From Candidatus Saccharimonadales bacterium (GTDB taxonomy: Bacteria > Patescibacteriota > Saccharimonadia > Saccharimonadales > UBA10212), in the NCBI GenBank assembly GCA_025450575.1, contig JANWHE010000014.1:1-40147 (forward strand): 40,147 nt of DNA, given 5' to 3'. The translations under genes were made by a program, and so were the position numbers. The notes under the pieces were generated by a model. It saw only the letters and a list, made by a program, of their open reading frames with translations, made no database searches and was not told the DNA's origin. This document shows, piece after piece, positions 30,254 to 38,168 of this stretch. Within the stretch, counting starts at the first letter, position 1. Every line of letters begins with the position of its first letter.

Positions 30254-31175
30254 GCGATGCCTGTCGGTCTTAATCGTCTGTGCCGGCGTGATGGCCGTGC
30301 ATTCCTCGCTTGCCGTGGCCGCCGGCCCCCAGGGCGTAACGGTTTCCCCGGCTTTCCAGCAGGTAAGTATACTGGCGGGCGAAACTCAGCACCCCGTAAG
30401 TTTTACTATCACCAATGACGAGCCGGTAGCCCAGACTTTCAACTTATCGGCTGCCGACTTCAATACCTTGGGCGAGTCCGGCGGCCTATTCTTCGTCGGC
30501 ACCAACCCCACGGCCCTGCAGAAAAAATATGGTTTAGCCGAATGGTTCAGCCTGCCCCAGAGTTCCATAACCCTCCAGCCGAAGCAAAGCCAGACCATCC
30601 AGGCCGAGATACTTAACTTGCCGGGCATGGCGGCCGGCGGCCATTACGGAGCGCTTTTACTGTCGGCCGAAACCGGCCAAACGGCGCAAGGCGGCAATGT
30701 CAGCCTGCACCCGATTGCTTCGTCATTGATGTTCGTCACCAAGACCGGCGGTGATGTCCACAGTTTGCTGCTTAACAGCGTGTCATCGGACCGCAGCTTG
30801 TTCAAGCTGCCAAGTTCCGTCAGCCTGCGCTTTTATAACAATGGCAATACCCACGTGGTGCCGCGCGGCGTCATCAAGCTGACGACCGCTGGCGGCAAAC
30901 TCATCGCTCAAGGCATCATCAACCAGGATTCCAATATAATCTTGCCCCAGACTTACCGGCAGCTACATGTTCCGCTGACGAAATTCGCCGGAGCCAGCGC
31001 TATTAGTAAATACGACTTGAAAGTGGACTTTAGGTTTGACGGTATCAGCCAGTACCGAGAATACCGATCCAGTTTTTGGCGGATAGACCCCGGCTTGCTA
31101 GGCGGTCTGGCGATGGCCGCCGGCGCGGCCCTTATCCTGGCTTATAAACGATATCGCATAGGCATTAAAAAGTAA
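30246..31175 (+). CDS. DUF916-like surface protein, paralogue of the preceding gene
   Basis: A 309 aa protein of the same design: signal peptide (about 5-25, ending LAVAAG), first Ig-like domain with GVTVSPAFQQVSILAGE and VSFTITNDEPVAQTFNLS, second domain with YNNGNTHVVPRGVIKL, a C-terminal helix (about 282-300) and a short basic tail (YKRYRIGIKK). The GN-x-H-V-x-P-x-G block is shared with the upstream protein, so the pair arose by duplication. The ATG at 30246 lies inside the end of the previous gene (8 bp overlap), and a GTG directly before it is an alternative. The overlap implies coupled translation and possibly a heteromer. Confidence 0.77.
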   Translation: MLKRCLSVLIVCAGVMAVHSSLAVAAGPQGVTVSPAFQQVSILAGETQHPVSFTITNDEPVAQTFNLSAADFNTLGESGGLFFVGTNPTALQKKYGLAEWFSLPQSSITLQPKQSQTIQAEILNLPGMAAGGHYGALLLSAETGQTAQGGNVSLHPIASSLMFVTKTGGDVHSLLLNSVSSDRSLFKLPSSVSLRFYNNGNTHVVPRGVIKLTTAGGKLIAQGIINQDSNIILPQTYRQLHVPLTKFAGASAISKYDLKVDFRFDGISQYREYRSSFWRIDPGLLGGLAMAAGAALILAYKRYRIGIKK

Positions 31176-31197
31176 TATCCGGGCAACCATTCTCTCA

Positions 31198-31226
31198 TTG
31201 TAACTAAGGGGTTATCCTGTTATGCT
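31198..31226 (+). promoter_or_regulatory. extended -10 promoter before the tail-fibre-like gene
   Basis: TTGTAA (31198-31203), 17 bases, then TATGCT (31221-31226) preceded by TGT. It leaves a leader of about 50 bases before the ATG at 31286, which has no clear Shine-Dalgarno. Confidence 0.4.
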
Positions 31227-31285
31227 TATACTGACCATTTATATTGACCTTTTAGGGGTTTAGAAAACATACACGCGCGGCAGAA

Positions 31286-33286
31286 ATGCGTAAAAAGTTT
31301 TTACTTATCGGGTTCTTGGGACTGGCGCTGGGACTTCTCGGCTTATTGTGCGTGGGGCCTAAAACGGCGCTGGCGGCCAACCCTACGACCGTCAACTTTC
31401 AGGGGAAAGTCGTTAATTCTGACGGTACTAACGTAACGGACGGGACTTATAGTTTCGTTTTTAGGATTTATAACACCTCTTCGCCGACACCGACGACAGC
31501 TTGCTCCGGCGACGCGACCTGCCTGTTTGAAGAGACCCAAAGCAGCGTTTCGGTCACTAGCGGTACTTTCCAGGTGGAGCTGGGATCGACCTGTAGCGGC
31601 GGTCTGGTGGCGTCTAATAGTTGTACCAAAAGCGCGGCCGGCGGATTGAACTTCAGCAGCAATAACTCGCTTTACCTGACCTTGCAGTTCAATGGCGATA
31701 CCTCTGGCACTCATGGTGGTTTTATGTGGCCGGTAATTCATCTGACATCCGCTCCTTATGCTTATTACGCCGATAACGCTGGCACGCTCACTGGGCTGCC
31801 GGCCGGCAGTTTCGTGCAGCTGGCCCAAGGCTTGCAGACAGACTCCTCGTCCAGCAACGCTTCTATCGCTATCAACAAGACCGGTACCACGGCCAACATA
31901 GTAACTCTGCAAAGGGGTGGCACAAGCGTTCTAACGGTGGATAACGGCGGCGCCTTATCTATTACGCCGGTGGGCAATAACATTGGAGCAATTATCCGGC
32001 AAACCACTGGGACAGCAACCAGCGGAAATATATTTGATATCCAGGGCGCGAATACCACCAGCCACTTCATACAAGTTACCGAAACAGCCGCCAACCAGGG
32101 TTCAATTAGTATTACCTCTCTGGGTTCCAACGGCCTGACCCTGCAATCCGGCAGCGGTACAGTGACACTGGGAAGCAGTACCGTCCTGACCGCCAGCGCC
32201 GGGCTGCAGGTGTCCTCGGGCAGCGGCAACCTGACATTGGATGCCGCCGGAGGCACGATAGCGCTGGGCGCGAACACCTTGTCGGTAGTGTTCACAAAAA
32301 CAGGGACGGCGGTGATAGACGCCGCCAGTGGACAGGAACTTGATCTGGGCGCCGCGGCCAGCGCACACACCACTAAGGTGGGTTCAAGCGGCGGCGGCTC
32401 AACCACAACAGTCCAATCCGGCACCGGTGGTATAAACCTACTACCTGATGGCGGCACTAACACCGGCGCGATAGTCAAACCGACCAATGACTCCACCAAA
32501 GCTTTTCAAGTACAGACCGCCGGCGGCAACGCCGTTTTGGGTGTCGCTACATCGACTACCGAAGCCAGTAACTTCGTATCTCTGGGATTGTCCAGCAACC
32601 TCAACGGTCGCCTGTTATTCAATAACTCCGCTGGCACCAACGCCATCACGCTTCAAGCCCAAGCCGTGAATCCGGGCAGTTCCTTTAGCTTGCAACTACC
32701 GACCGCGCTGCCGGGAGCCAGCAACTACTGCGTTGTCAGCAGCAACTTGGGTACTCTGAGCTTTTTGCCCTGCGGCGCCGGATCCACGGCTACCGTGACC
32801 TTATCGCCAGAATTTTTCAGCTCGGTAATGTCGGGGGTCGGCGGCAGCAATATCGGCACTATGACCAGTGATTACTGTGCCGGATCCAGTAAGTTCCCCA
32901 GCGGCGTCAATACCTCGGTCTGTACGGTTTCAACGGACGAGCATAATTACTATTCCTGGACGGCCAACAGCGGCAACAGTTATGACATCTTTGTCCGCTG
33001 GTCGGTGCCCCAAGACTTCGCCAGTTTTTCCTCTGGCAGTTTCAATTACTGGAAAACCGCGGCTGGCGATACCGTAACTATGAACGTTTATCCAGGTTCC
33101 AGCACGGCCTGCGCTACTCAGTCGGCCAGCGGGACAAGCGCCGCCTGGGCTTCCCAATCCATAACTATGACCGGCTGCTCGCCGAGCGCCGGCGGCGTTA
33201 TCACTATCGACATCCATCTGGCGATCGGCACCAACGGCGACTTTGCCCGTATAGGTGAGATAGCGCTGGGTTATAACCGGAAGTAG
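31286..33286 (+). CDS. large secreted tail-fibre-like repetitive surface protein
   Basis: A 666 aa protein with a signal peptide (about 4-30, ending ALAAN). The N-terminal domain (about 33-165) begins VNFQGKVVNSDGTNVTDG and includes a YSFVFRIYNT strand and a VTSGTFQVELG strand. This 'one-strand carrier' pattern is seen in phage-fibre-like and CPR surface proteins. Residues ~180-500 are irregular beta repeats with many G-x-x-L-T-L and SGSGTVTLGSS units, like a beta-helix stalk. The C-terminal ~160 residues form a globular domain with DYCAGSS, SYDIFVRWSVP and GEIALGYNRK. There is no membrane anchor. It could be an adhesin or host-contact fibre. The next gene starts 1 bp after the stop. Confidence 0.75.
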   Translation: MRKKFLLIGFLGLALGLLGLLCVGPKTALAANPTTVNFQGKVVNSDGTNVTDGTYSFVFRIYNTSSPTPTTACSGDATCLFEETQSSVSVTSGTFQVELGSTCSGGLVASNSCTKSAAGGLNFSSNNSLYLTLQFNGDTSGTHGGFMWPVIHLTSAPYAYYADNAGTLTGLPAGSFVQLAQGLQTDSSSSNASIAINKTGTTANIVTLQRGGTSVLTVDNGGALSITPVGNNIGAIIRQTTGTATSGNIFDIQGANTTSHFIQVTETAANQGSISITSLGSNGLTLQSGSGTVTLGSSTVLTASAGLQVSSGSGNLTLDAAGGTIALGANTLSVVFTKTGTAVIDAASGQELDLGAAASAHTTKVGSSGGGSTTTVQSGTGGINLLPDGGTNTGAIVKPTNDSTKAFQVQTAGGNAVLGVATSTTEASNFVSLGLSSNLNGRLLFNNSAGTNAITLQAQAVNPGSSFSLQLPTALPGASNYCVVSSNLGTLSFLPCGAGSTATVTLSPEFFSSVMSGVGGSNIGTMTSDYCAGSSKFPSGVNTSVCTVSTDEHNYYSWTANSGNSYDIFVRWSVPQDFASFSSGSFNYWKTAAGDTVTMNVYPGSSTACATQSASGTSAAWASQSITMTGCSPSAGGVITIDIHLAIGTNGDFARIGEIALGYNRK

Positions 33287-33287
33287 C

Positions 33288-34571
33288 ATGAAGTTAAGAA
33301 GAACGGTTAAAGTACGTACCGAAAAACGGCCGAGAGGATTCAGGAACTGGGCATTACTGCTGGTTATCATAATAGGGATCGCGCTTTACAGCCTAAGTCC
33401 TTTTACGCCGTGGGCCCAGGCCTCGGCGCTGAGTTTTGTCTGCGCCAGTTCGGCGGCGGCTACCAGCACGGCCGCCTGCGCCGGCGAACAGGCCGGAGAT
33501 CTGCTGGTAGTGGCCGCCTATGACAGCGGCAGCGGTACGGTACCTACAACCCCCGCGGGGTTCACTAGCATAGATAACGTAAGCCAGGGGACTGGTTCTC
33601 CATCCGGCCGGGCGGCGCTGGGCGCCGGCTGGTCCACCGCCGCAAGTACCACAAGTGGCAGTGGTACTTGGACCAACGCCAATGACGTAGCCATGATGGT
33701 CTACCGCGGCCAGAACGCTTCGCCTATCGGCAACGACACTACCTCCAATGTCAACACTAGCTCGATACCCTACGCCGCCGATGCCCTGACCGCGACGGAC
33801 GGCTCTTCGTGGTTCGCCGCTTTCGGCGCCCGCAACACCGGCGACGCCGGCATGGCGACGGCGCCTACCGGCATGACTAACCGCACTTCCAGCCCCGCTA
33901 CACCAGTCATTGCCGGACACGACACCAATGGTCCGACCGGCAGTAGCTACGCCGGAGGTACGGTTAGCGGCTTTGGTTCTTCTACCCGAGGACTGAGTAT
34001 CGTTATAGAGTTGAAAGCGGCGCCGACTATCACTGTCAGCTCCTCAGGCTCACTCGTTCCCTATCTGAGCGCCAATACGACTCAGGATTTCGCGGGCGGT
34101 GCCTTTACCTTGATCCGCGATGTCGGGACCGCCAGCGTGACCAGTATCAAGGTTCATAACTCCGGCTCCATCAATGCCCAGACCGATCTGGTGAATATGA
34201 TTATCTACTACAAACAGGAGGCGGCTTGTGAGACGACGCTGCCAGGCTCGGCGATCCAGTTCAATTCCACGCCCGGCAGCTTTAACGCCAGCGGCGACTC
34301 CACCGTGACCGGCGCTATCAGTGTCAGCACTAGTCAGGTCTGTGTTTACGTTACCTTAGACGTCGGAGCAGGGGCGTCGCCGGCTCAGACAATAATTTTG
34401 CAGATAACCAACCCTTCGACCGACCTGATAGTTTCAACGGGAACTGTCGGGCCGGCATCGAATGTCGCTATCGCCGGCTCCATTAAGGTAGCTCCGACTA
34501 CGGACATCGAACTGGGAGGCGGCGAGTGGTTCGGGAGCGGAGCCAAACAGCCGTTCTACTGGGCGCGATAG
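33288..34571 (+). CDS. surface protein with signal anchor and conserved-looking C-terminal motif
   Basis: A 427 aa protein with a basic N-terminus and signal anchor (about 22-40, ALLLVIIIGIALYSL). Residues ~50-240 form an Ala/Ser/Thr-rich beta domain with a GEQAGDLLVVAAYDSG strand, a VPTTPAGFTSID stretch and an AMMVYRG strand, a pattern seen in uncharacterised bacterial and phage surface domains. Residues ~245-400 form a second beta domain (TQDFAGGAFTLIRDVG, QVCVYVTLDVGAG). The end, IELGGGEWFGSGAKQPFYWAR, is a compact aromatic motif and could be a polymerisation or anchoring signal. The gene starts 1 bp after the fibre gene stop, so the two are probably made together. Confidence 0.7.
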   Translation: MKLRRTVKVRTEKRPRGFRNWALLLVIIIGIALYSLSPFTPWAQASALSFVCASSAAATSTAACAGEQAGDLLVVAAYDSGSGTVPTTPAGFTSIDNVSQGTGSPSGRAALGAGWSTAASTTSGSGTWTNANDVAMMVYRGQNASPIGNDTTSNVNTSSIPYAADALTATDGSSWFAAFGARNTGDAGMATAPTGMTNRTSSPATPVIAGHDTNGPTGSSYAGGTVSGFGSSTRGLSIVIELKAAPTITVSSSGSLVPYLSANTTQDFAGGAFTLIRDVGTASVTSIKVHNSGSINAQTDLVNMIIYYKQEAACETTLPGSAIQFNSTPGSFNASGDSTVTGAISVSTSQVCVYVTLDVGAGASPAQTIILQITNPSTDLIVSTGTVGPASNVAIAGSIKVAPTTDIELGGGEWFGSGAKQPFYWAR

Positions 34572-34644
34572 TCATAATTGTCTGAAAAATCACATCGGAC
34601 TTAAGTTCTTTTAGGCTATACTTATAAAGTACTTAGGAGGTTTT

Positions 34645-35052
34645 ATGGGGAGAGGTGTTTTGATTGGCGTTGTTTTATTATCCGCGATATTTCCGACGCT
34701 GGCCGGTACGGTTTCGGCCCAGGAATATAACCATGTCATTACGGTTTACGCCTCAGTGCCCGAGCAGCGCGGCATTTATATAGATAGGGACGGTAATATC
34801 GTCAAGGTCGCCGGCAACACCTCCCAGAATATAGCGCCGCAAGTCTATGATCTGAACAATCATACGCTGAGTATGACGCCGGCTATCCAGACCAAGTACG
34901 ACGCGTTCCTAAAATTCCATAGCTATCGCTTGGAAGCCGGCCAGACTTACATTATTAGCCAGGTCGTAACAGTCAACACTCAGCCCTTATCCCAGAGTAT
35001 AGAAGTCGGCTCCGCGCTGCCGACTGATTTACAGCTTTCTATTCAGCTCTAA
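34645..35052 (+). CDS. small secreted hypothetical protein
   Basis: A 135 aa protein with a signal peptide (about 4-25, ending TVSAQE) and a single beta-rich domain: YNHVITVYASVPEQRGIYID followed by RDGNIVKVAGNTSQN, then a FLKFHSYRLEAGQTYIISQ segment. I recognise no named family. The 'VPE-x-R-x-I-x-ID-x-DGNI' opening looks like a repeated CPR surface domain, but that is memory, not a search. A strong AGGAGG lies seven bases before the ATG, and TATACT or TATAAA boxes at about 34617-34628 could be its -10. It is the last gene of the surface block and converges on the ABC permease gene. Confidence 0.68.
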   Translation: MGRGVLIGVVLLSAIFPTLAGTVSAQEYNHVITVYASVPEQRGIYIDRDGNIVKVAGNTSQNIAPQVYDLNNHTLSMTPAIQTKYDAFLKFHSYRLEAGQTYIISQVVTVNTQPLSQSIEVGSALPTDLQLSIQL

Positions 35053-35068
35053 ATCGTTTTTTTTAGAA

Positions 35069-35815
35069 CTAAACCTGAAGCCGGTCAAAACGATTGACCG
35101 CGAAAAACACGCAGATTACTAATGTGGCGGCGATGACAGCGGCGTCCAAGCCTAAGGCGAAATGATGCTGGTGGATCATCGTGTAGCGCAGGGCGTCGAC
35201 GCAGTAGCTTAACGGATTGATTTCCGAAGCGATGCGCAGAAAAGTCGGCACGTTGGTCAGCGGATACAGTGAACTGGACAAAAAGAATAGCGGGAAAATC
35301 AAAAAGTTGTTGATGCCCTGGAAACCCTGGAAATCTTCCACCATGCTGGCGATACCTGCCCCGAAACTGGTAAGAGTCAGGCTTAGAGCGACCATGATCA
35401 GTAGCGACAACGGCAGATAAGCCCAGTTGTCGGGCCTAAAGCCCAGCGCTACGGAGATTATCAATACCAATATCGCCTGGAGCAGCGAGATGGTGGCTCC
35501 GCCCAAGGCATTGCCCAGCAGAATCCGCAGACGGCTGACCGGCGCGACCAGCATCTCTTTCAAAAACCCGAAGCGTTTATCAAACAGTATTTGGATGCCC
35601 CAGAAAACGCCGCTGAATAGCAAAGTCTGGAGGATGATGCCCGGCACCAGGAATTGCAAGTAGTTGCCTTGCCCGGCTTTTTTATAAACCGACCCGATAC
35701 CGTAGCCCAGAGCCAGCAGGAACAACACCGGCTGGCCGATAGCTCCCAGGACCCGCGAGCGGGACCGGAAGTAGCGTTTCATCTGTCTCAGCCAGAGGAT
35801 ATAAACGACATCCAT
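35069..35815 (-). CDS. ABC-2 type transporter permease (DrrB/NodJ-like)
   Basis: A 248 aa permease with about six membrane segments, the ABC-2 topology. Family blocks are RSRSRVLGAIGQPVLFLLA near 18, the GVFWGIQILFDKRFGFLKEMLVAPVSR region near 69-95, and FFLSSSLYPLTNVP near 180. It would form an exporter with the ATPase encoded just upstream, whose stop overlaps this start by one base (TAATG). Substrates of relatives include antibiotics, lipids and polysaccharides; here it cannot be assigned. The position next to the surface gene block is suggestive but the strand is opposite. Confidence 0.9.
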   Translation of the reverse strand: MDVVYILWLRQMKRYFRSRSRVLGAIGQPVLFLLALGYGIGSVYKKAGQGNYLQFLVPGIILQTLLFSGVFWGIQILFDKRFGFLKEMLVAPVSRLRILLGNALGGATISLLQAILVLIISVALGFRPDNWAYLPLSLLIMVALSLTLTSFGAGIASMVEDFQGFQGINNFLIFPLFFLSSSLYPLTNVPTFLRIASEINPLSYCVDALRYTMIHQHHFALGLDAAVIAATLVICVFFAVNRFDRLQV

Positions 35816-36624
35816 TAGCGAATATTCCTGTTACGCATCGCCGTCCTGACATTCAATCCGTTATTGGCCAAGCTGGTTTCGTCTCGGACCGTTCGGCCGG
35901 TCAGTTCCAAGTAGGCTTCTTCCAGAGTTTTGGTATCGGTCTGTTTGGTCAGCTGGGCAACGGTGCCGGTAGCTACGATTTGGCCGTGGTCGATAATGGC
36001 GATGCGGTCGGCGACTTCTTCGGCCTCGTCCAGGTAGTGGGTGGTGAAAAAGATGGTCATGCCTTCGGAGTCGCTGAGCTTTTTGACATAGTCCCAAAGC
36101 AGGTTGCGGGTCTGAGTGTCCAGACCCAGAGTCGGTTCGTCCAAAAAAAGTATCTTAGGATGGTGCAACAGGCCGCGGGCGATTTCCAGCCGCCGGCGCA
36201 TACCGCCGGAGTAGGTTTTGACGTAGCTGTCCCTGCGCCCCCAAAGGTCGACGAGTCTCAGTAGCTCTTCGATACGCTCGGTTTGCTGATTTTTAGGGAT
36301 TCCATACAGCACGGCGTGGACCTTCATGTTCTCATATGCGGTCAGTTCTTCCTCTAGCGCCGGGTCCTGGAAAACGATGCCGAAGGATTTACGGGCGCTA
36401 TCTTGTTCGCGCGTGACGTCGTGGCTGTTCAATCTGAGCTGGCCGCTGGTAGGCCGCAGCATGGTCGTCAGCATGCTGATAGTCGTGCTTTTGCCGGCGC
36501 CGTTAGGCCCCAGGAACGCGAAGATCTCTCCGGCCCGGACCTCAAAACTGATGTCACGAACGGCCTGAATGTCTCCGAAAGTCTTAACGACGTTCCGAGC
36601 CTCGATAACCACATTAGAACTCAT
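35815..36624 (-). CDS. ABC transporter ATPase (DrrA-like)
   Basis: A 269 aa ATPase with Walker A GPNGAGKS (39-46), Q-loop region VFQDPALEEELTAYENMKV, signature SGGMRRRLEIARGLLHHP, Walker B ILFLDEPTLGLD and the H-loop FFTTHYLDEAEEVADRIAII. The C-terminal ~50 residues match the DrrA-type extension (TKTLEEAYLELTGRTVRDE). It energises export by the downstream permease. A perfect TATAAT seven bases before the ATG predicts a leaderless mRNA, and the -10 lies inside an inverted repeat that could be an operator. Confidence 0.94.
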   Translation of the reverse strand: MSSNVVIEARNVVKTFGDIQAVRDISFEVRAGEIFAFLGPNGAGKSTTISMLTTMLRPTSGQLRLNSHDVTREQDSARKSFGIVFQDPALEEELTAYENMKVHAVLYGIPKNQQTERIEELLRLVDLWGRRDSYVKTYSGGMRRRLEIARGLLHHPKILFLDEPTLGLDTQTRNLLWDYVKKLSDSEGMTIFFTTHYLDEAEEVADRIAIIDHGQIVATGTVAQLTKQTDTKTLEEAYLELTGRTVRDETSLANNGLNVRTAMRNRNIR

Positions 36625-36625
36625 T

Positions 36626-36644
36626 AGCTATATTATACATAGCT
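36626..36644 (-). promoter_or_regulatory. leaderless -10 of the ABC operon inside an inverted repeat
   Basis: AGCTAT (36626-36631) and ATAGCT (36639-36644) flank a 7-base spacer that includes most of TATAAT (minus strand, 36632-36637). The ATG follows the -10 by seven bases. A repressor at the repeat would cover the promoter directly. Confidence 0.5.
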
Positions 36645-36697
36645 GTTTAACGGGCCGCCACTGAAGATGGGGCCAAACCGCCAAAATACTTTACTCG

Positions 36698-38017
36698 TCA
36701 AGTATTTTCAAGGATGCGCTCGACGCTGCTACCAGGTTTATATTTTTTCAGACTCGCTCCCTGGGTTTTCCAATAATCCAAAACTGGCTGGATGATGCGC
36801 CAGCTTTCCAAGACCTCGCCGCTGCTGGCGAACAGGCTTTGGCTGCCTCGCATGGCGTCGACCAGAATCTGTTCGTAGGCGTTCGGCAGGCGGTCCTCAA
36901 AATCCTGCTCGTAAGAAAAACTAAGGGTCTTTTTCTGTAATTTGCGTTCGTAGCCCGGTTGCTTGACCCACAAATCAAGCTCTATCCCCTCCCTCGGCTG
37001 GACGCGCAGTACCAAAGTATTAGGCTCGGAGTTATTGTCTTTCTTAAAGTTGACCCTTATCTGGGTCAGCTTTTGGTCCAGGTTCTTGCCGGTAGCCAGA
37101 TAAACGGGCGTTTGGGTCCATCGGGGATCGCTGGAGGTCAGCTTAAGCGCCGCGAAGGTCTCGGTCGCCGAAGCCGGAGCGCCGGCTTCTTTCTGATAAC
37201 CGTCATACTGGGCACGGACCACCGACTCGCCCAGCTCTTTCTCGGGGATTGTCAGTTGCTTGAGAGCGGCCAGCCGCCGGGCCGGCAAATCATTGAAGTC
37301 GAAATCGTGCGGGCACGGTTCCATTAATGTCAGGGCGGCCAGCTGCAGGCCGTGGCTTTGGATAATGTCCCGCAAGGCGCCGGTCTGCTCGTAAAAGTTG
37401 CCGCGGCCTTCGATGCCGATCTTTTCGGCTATCACGATTTCTATGAAATCTATGAATTCGCTGCTCCAGACGTGGCGGAAGACGGCGTTACTGCCCAGGA
37501 ACACGGCGATGTTCTGGGCCATCTCTTTGGCTAGATAGTGGTCGATGCGGTAAATCTGCTCCTCTTTGAAATAGCGGTTGGCTTCATCGATTATCCTCCC
37601 GGCCGAAGCCAGGTCCGACCCGAACGGCTTTTCCAGCAGCAGCTTGACGCCGTCGCCGTCCAGGCCGGCCTTCCCCAGATTGTCAATGATCGGCAAAACG
37701 GCCTCCGGCGGCACGGCGAAGTAAAAAATCACCTGTTCGGTATCGAGGTTTTTGATTTTTTGTTTCAGCTTGCGGTATTGGTCAGCCCGGCTATAATCCA
37801 TCTGGAAAACTTCAAACTGGTCGACCAGATTGGCCGCTTTGGCCGGCAGTATATCTTCCGCCTTAACTTCCCGCCGGCTGAGCCCGACTATCTTAAGCCG
37901 GGCCCGGATATCGGAATTTTCGCAGATCTCGCTGAGCGCCGGCAGCAGATACCGGCGGGATAAATCACCGGTGGCCCCGAAAACTAGTAATGACGTTGAC
38001 GGCAGTTCCTGCCCCAT
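36698..38017 (-). CDS. zwf: glucose-6-phosphate 1-dehydrogenase
   Basis: A cytoplasmic enzyme oxidising glucose 6-phosphate to 6-phosphogluconolactone with NAD(P)+. Motifs are GATGDLSRR (14-22, dinucleotide binding), EKPFGSDL (129-136) and the substrate/catalytic block RIDHYLAKE (157-165), where Ala replaces the usual Gly. The LTLMEP segment follows later. At 439 aa it is about 50 residues shorter than typical enzymes. I start it at the ATG 38015-38017, with AAAGGAG six bases upstream. The open frame extends a further 108 codons, but that part lies opposite atpB and its promoter and looks noncoding. No 6-phosphogluconolactonase or 6-phosphogluconate dehydrogenase is in the window. Confidence 0.92.
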   Translation of the reverse strand: MGQELPSTSLLVFGATGDLSRRYLLPALSEICENSDIRARLKIVGLSRREVKAEDILPAKAANLVDQFEVFQMDYSRADQYRKLKQKIKNLDTEQVIFYFAVPPEAVLPIIDNLGKAGLDGDGVKLLLEKPFGSDLASAGRIIDEANRYFKEEQIYRIDHYLAKEMAQNIAVFLGSNAVFRHVWSSEFIDFIEIVIAEKIGIEGRGNFYEQTGALRDIIQSHGLQLAALTLMEPCPHDFDFNDLPARRLAALKQLTIPEKELGESVVRAQYDGYQKEAGAPASATETFAALKLTSSDPRWTQTPVYLATGKNLDQKLTQIRVNFKKDNNSEPNTLVLRVQPREGIELDLWVKQPGYERKLQKKTLSFSYEQDFEDRLPNAYEQILVDAMRGSQSLFASSGEVLESWRIIQPVLDYWKTQGASLKKYKPGSSVERILENT

Positions 38018-38053
38018 GCGGCTCCTTTTATATTTAAAGTATACGGCAAACTG

Positions 38054-38083
38054 TTGATAGGCGGCGGCCCAAGCTGTTACAAT
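38054..38083 (+). promoter_or_regulatory. promoter of the ATP synthase operon
   Basis: TTGATA (38054-38059) and TACAAT (38078-38083) are 18 bases apart, each matching consensus at five of six or nearly so. The predicted leader before atpB is about 80 bases. The promoter lies in the gap between the divergent zwf and atpB genes. Confidence 0.6.
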
Positions 38084-38168
38084 ATTTGGGAATGCATAAG
38101 AGGTGCAGTGCAGCGACACGGCGTAATAAGCCAGCCGCCGCTCTACCATGTTTGGAGGGTGGGCCGGT

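Noticed and set aside
31765-32499. 244-codon open frame on the minus strand inside the tail-fibre-like gene
   Set aside because: It is antisense to a well-supported secreted protein, is rich in Pro, Val and Leu as expected from the complement of Gly/Thr/Ser repeats, and has no start signals.
31800-32700. Possible tandem repeat or CRISPR-like array in the fibre gene
   Set aside because: The repeats are irregular at DNA level and in frame, reflecting beta-repeat protein coding, not equal repeats with spacers.
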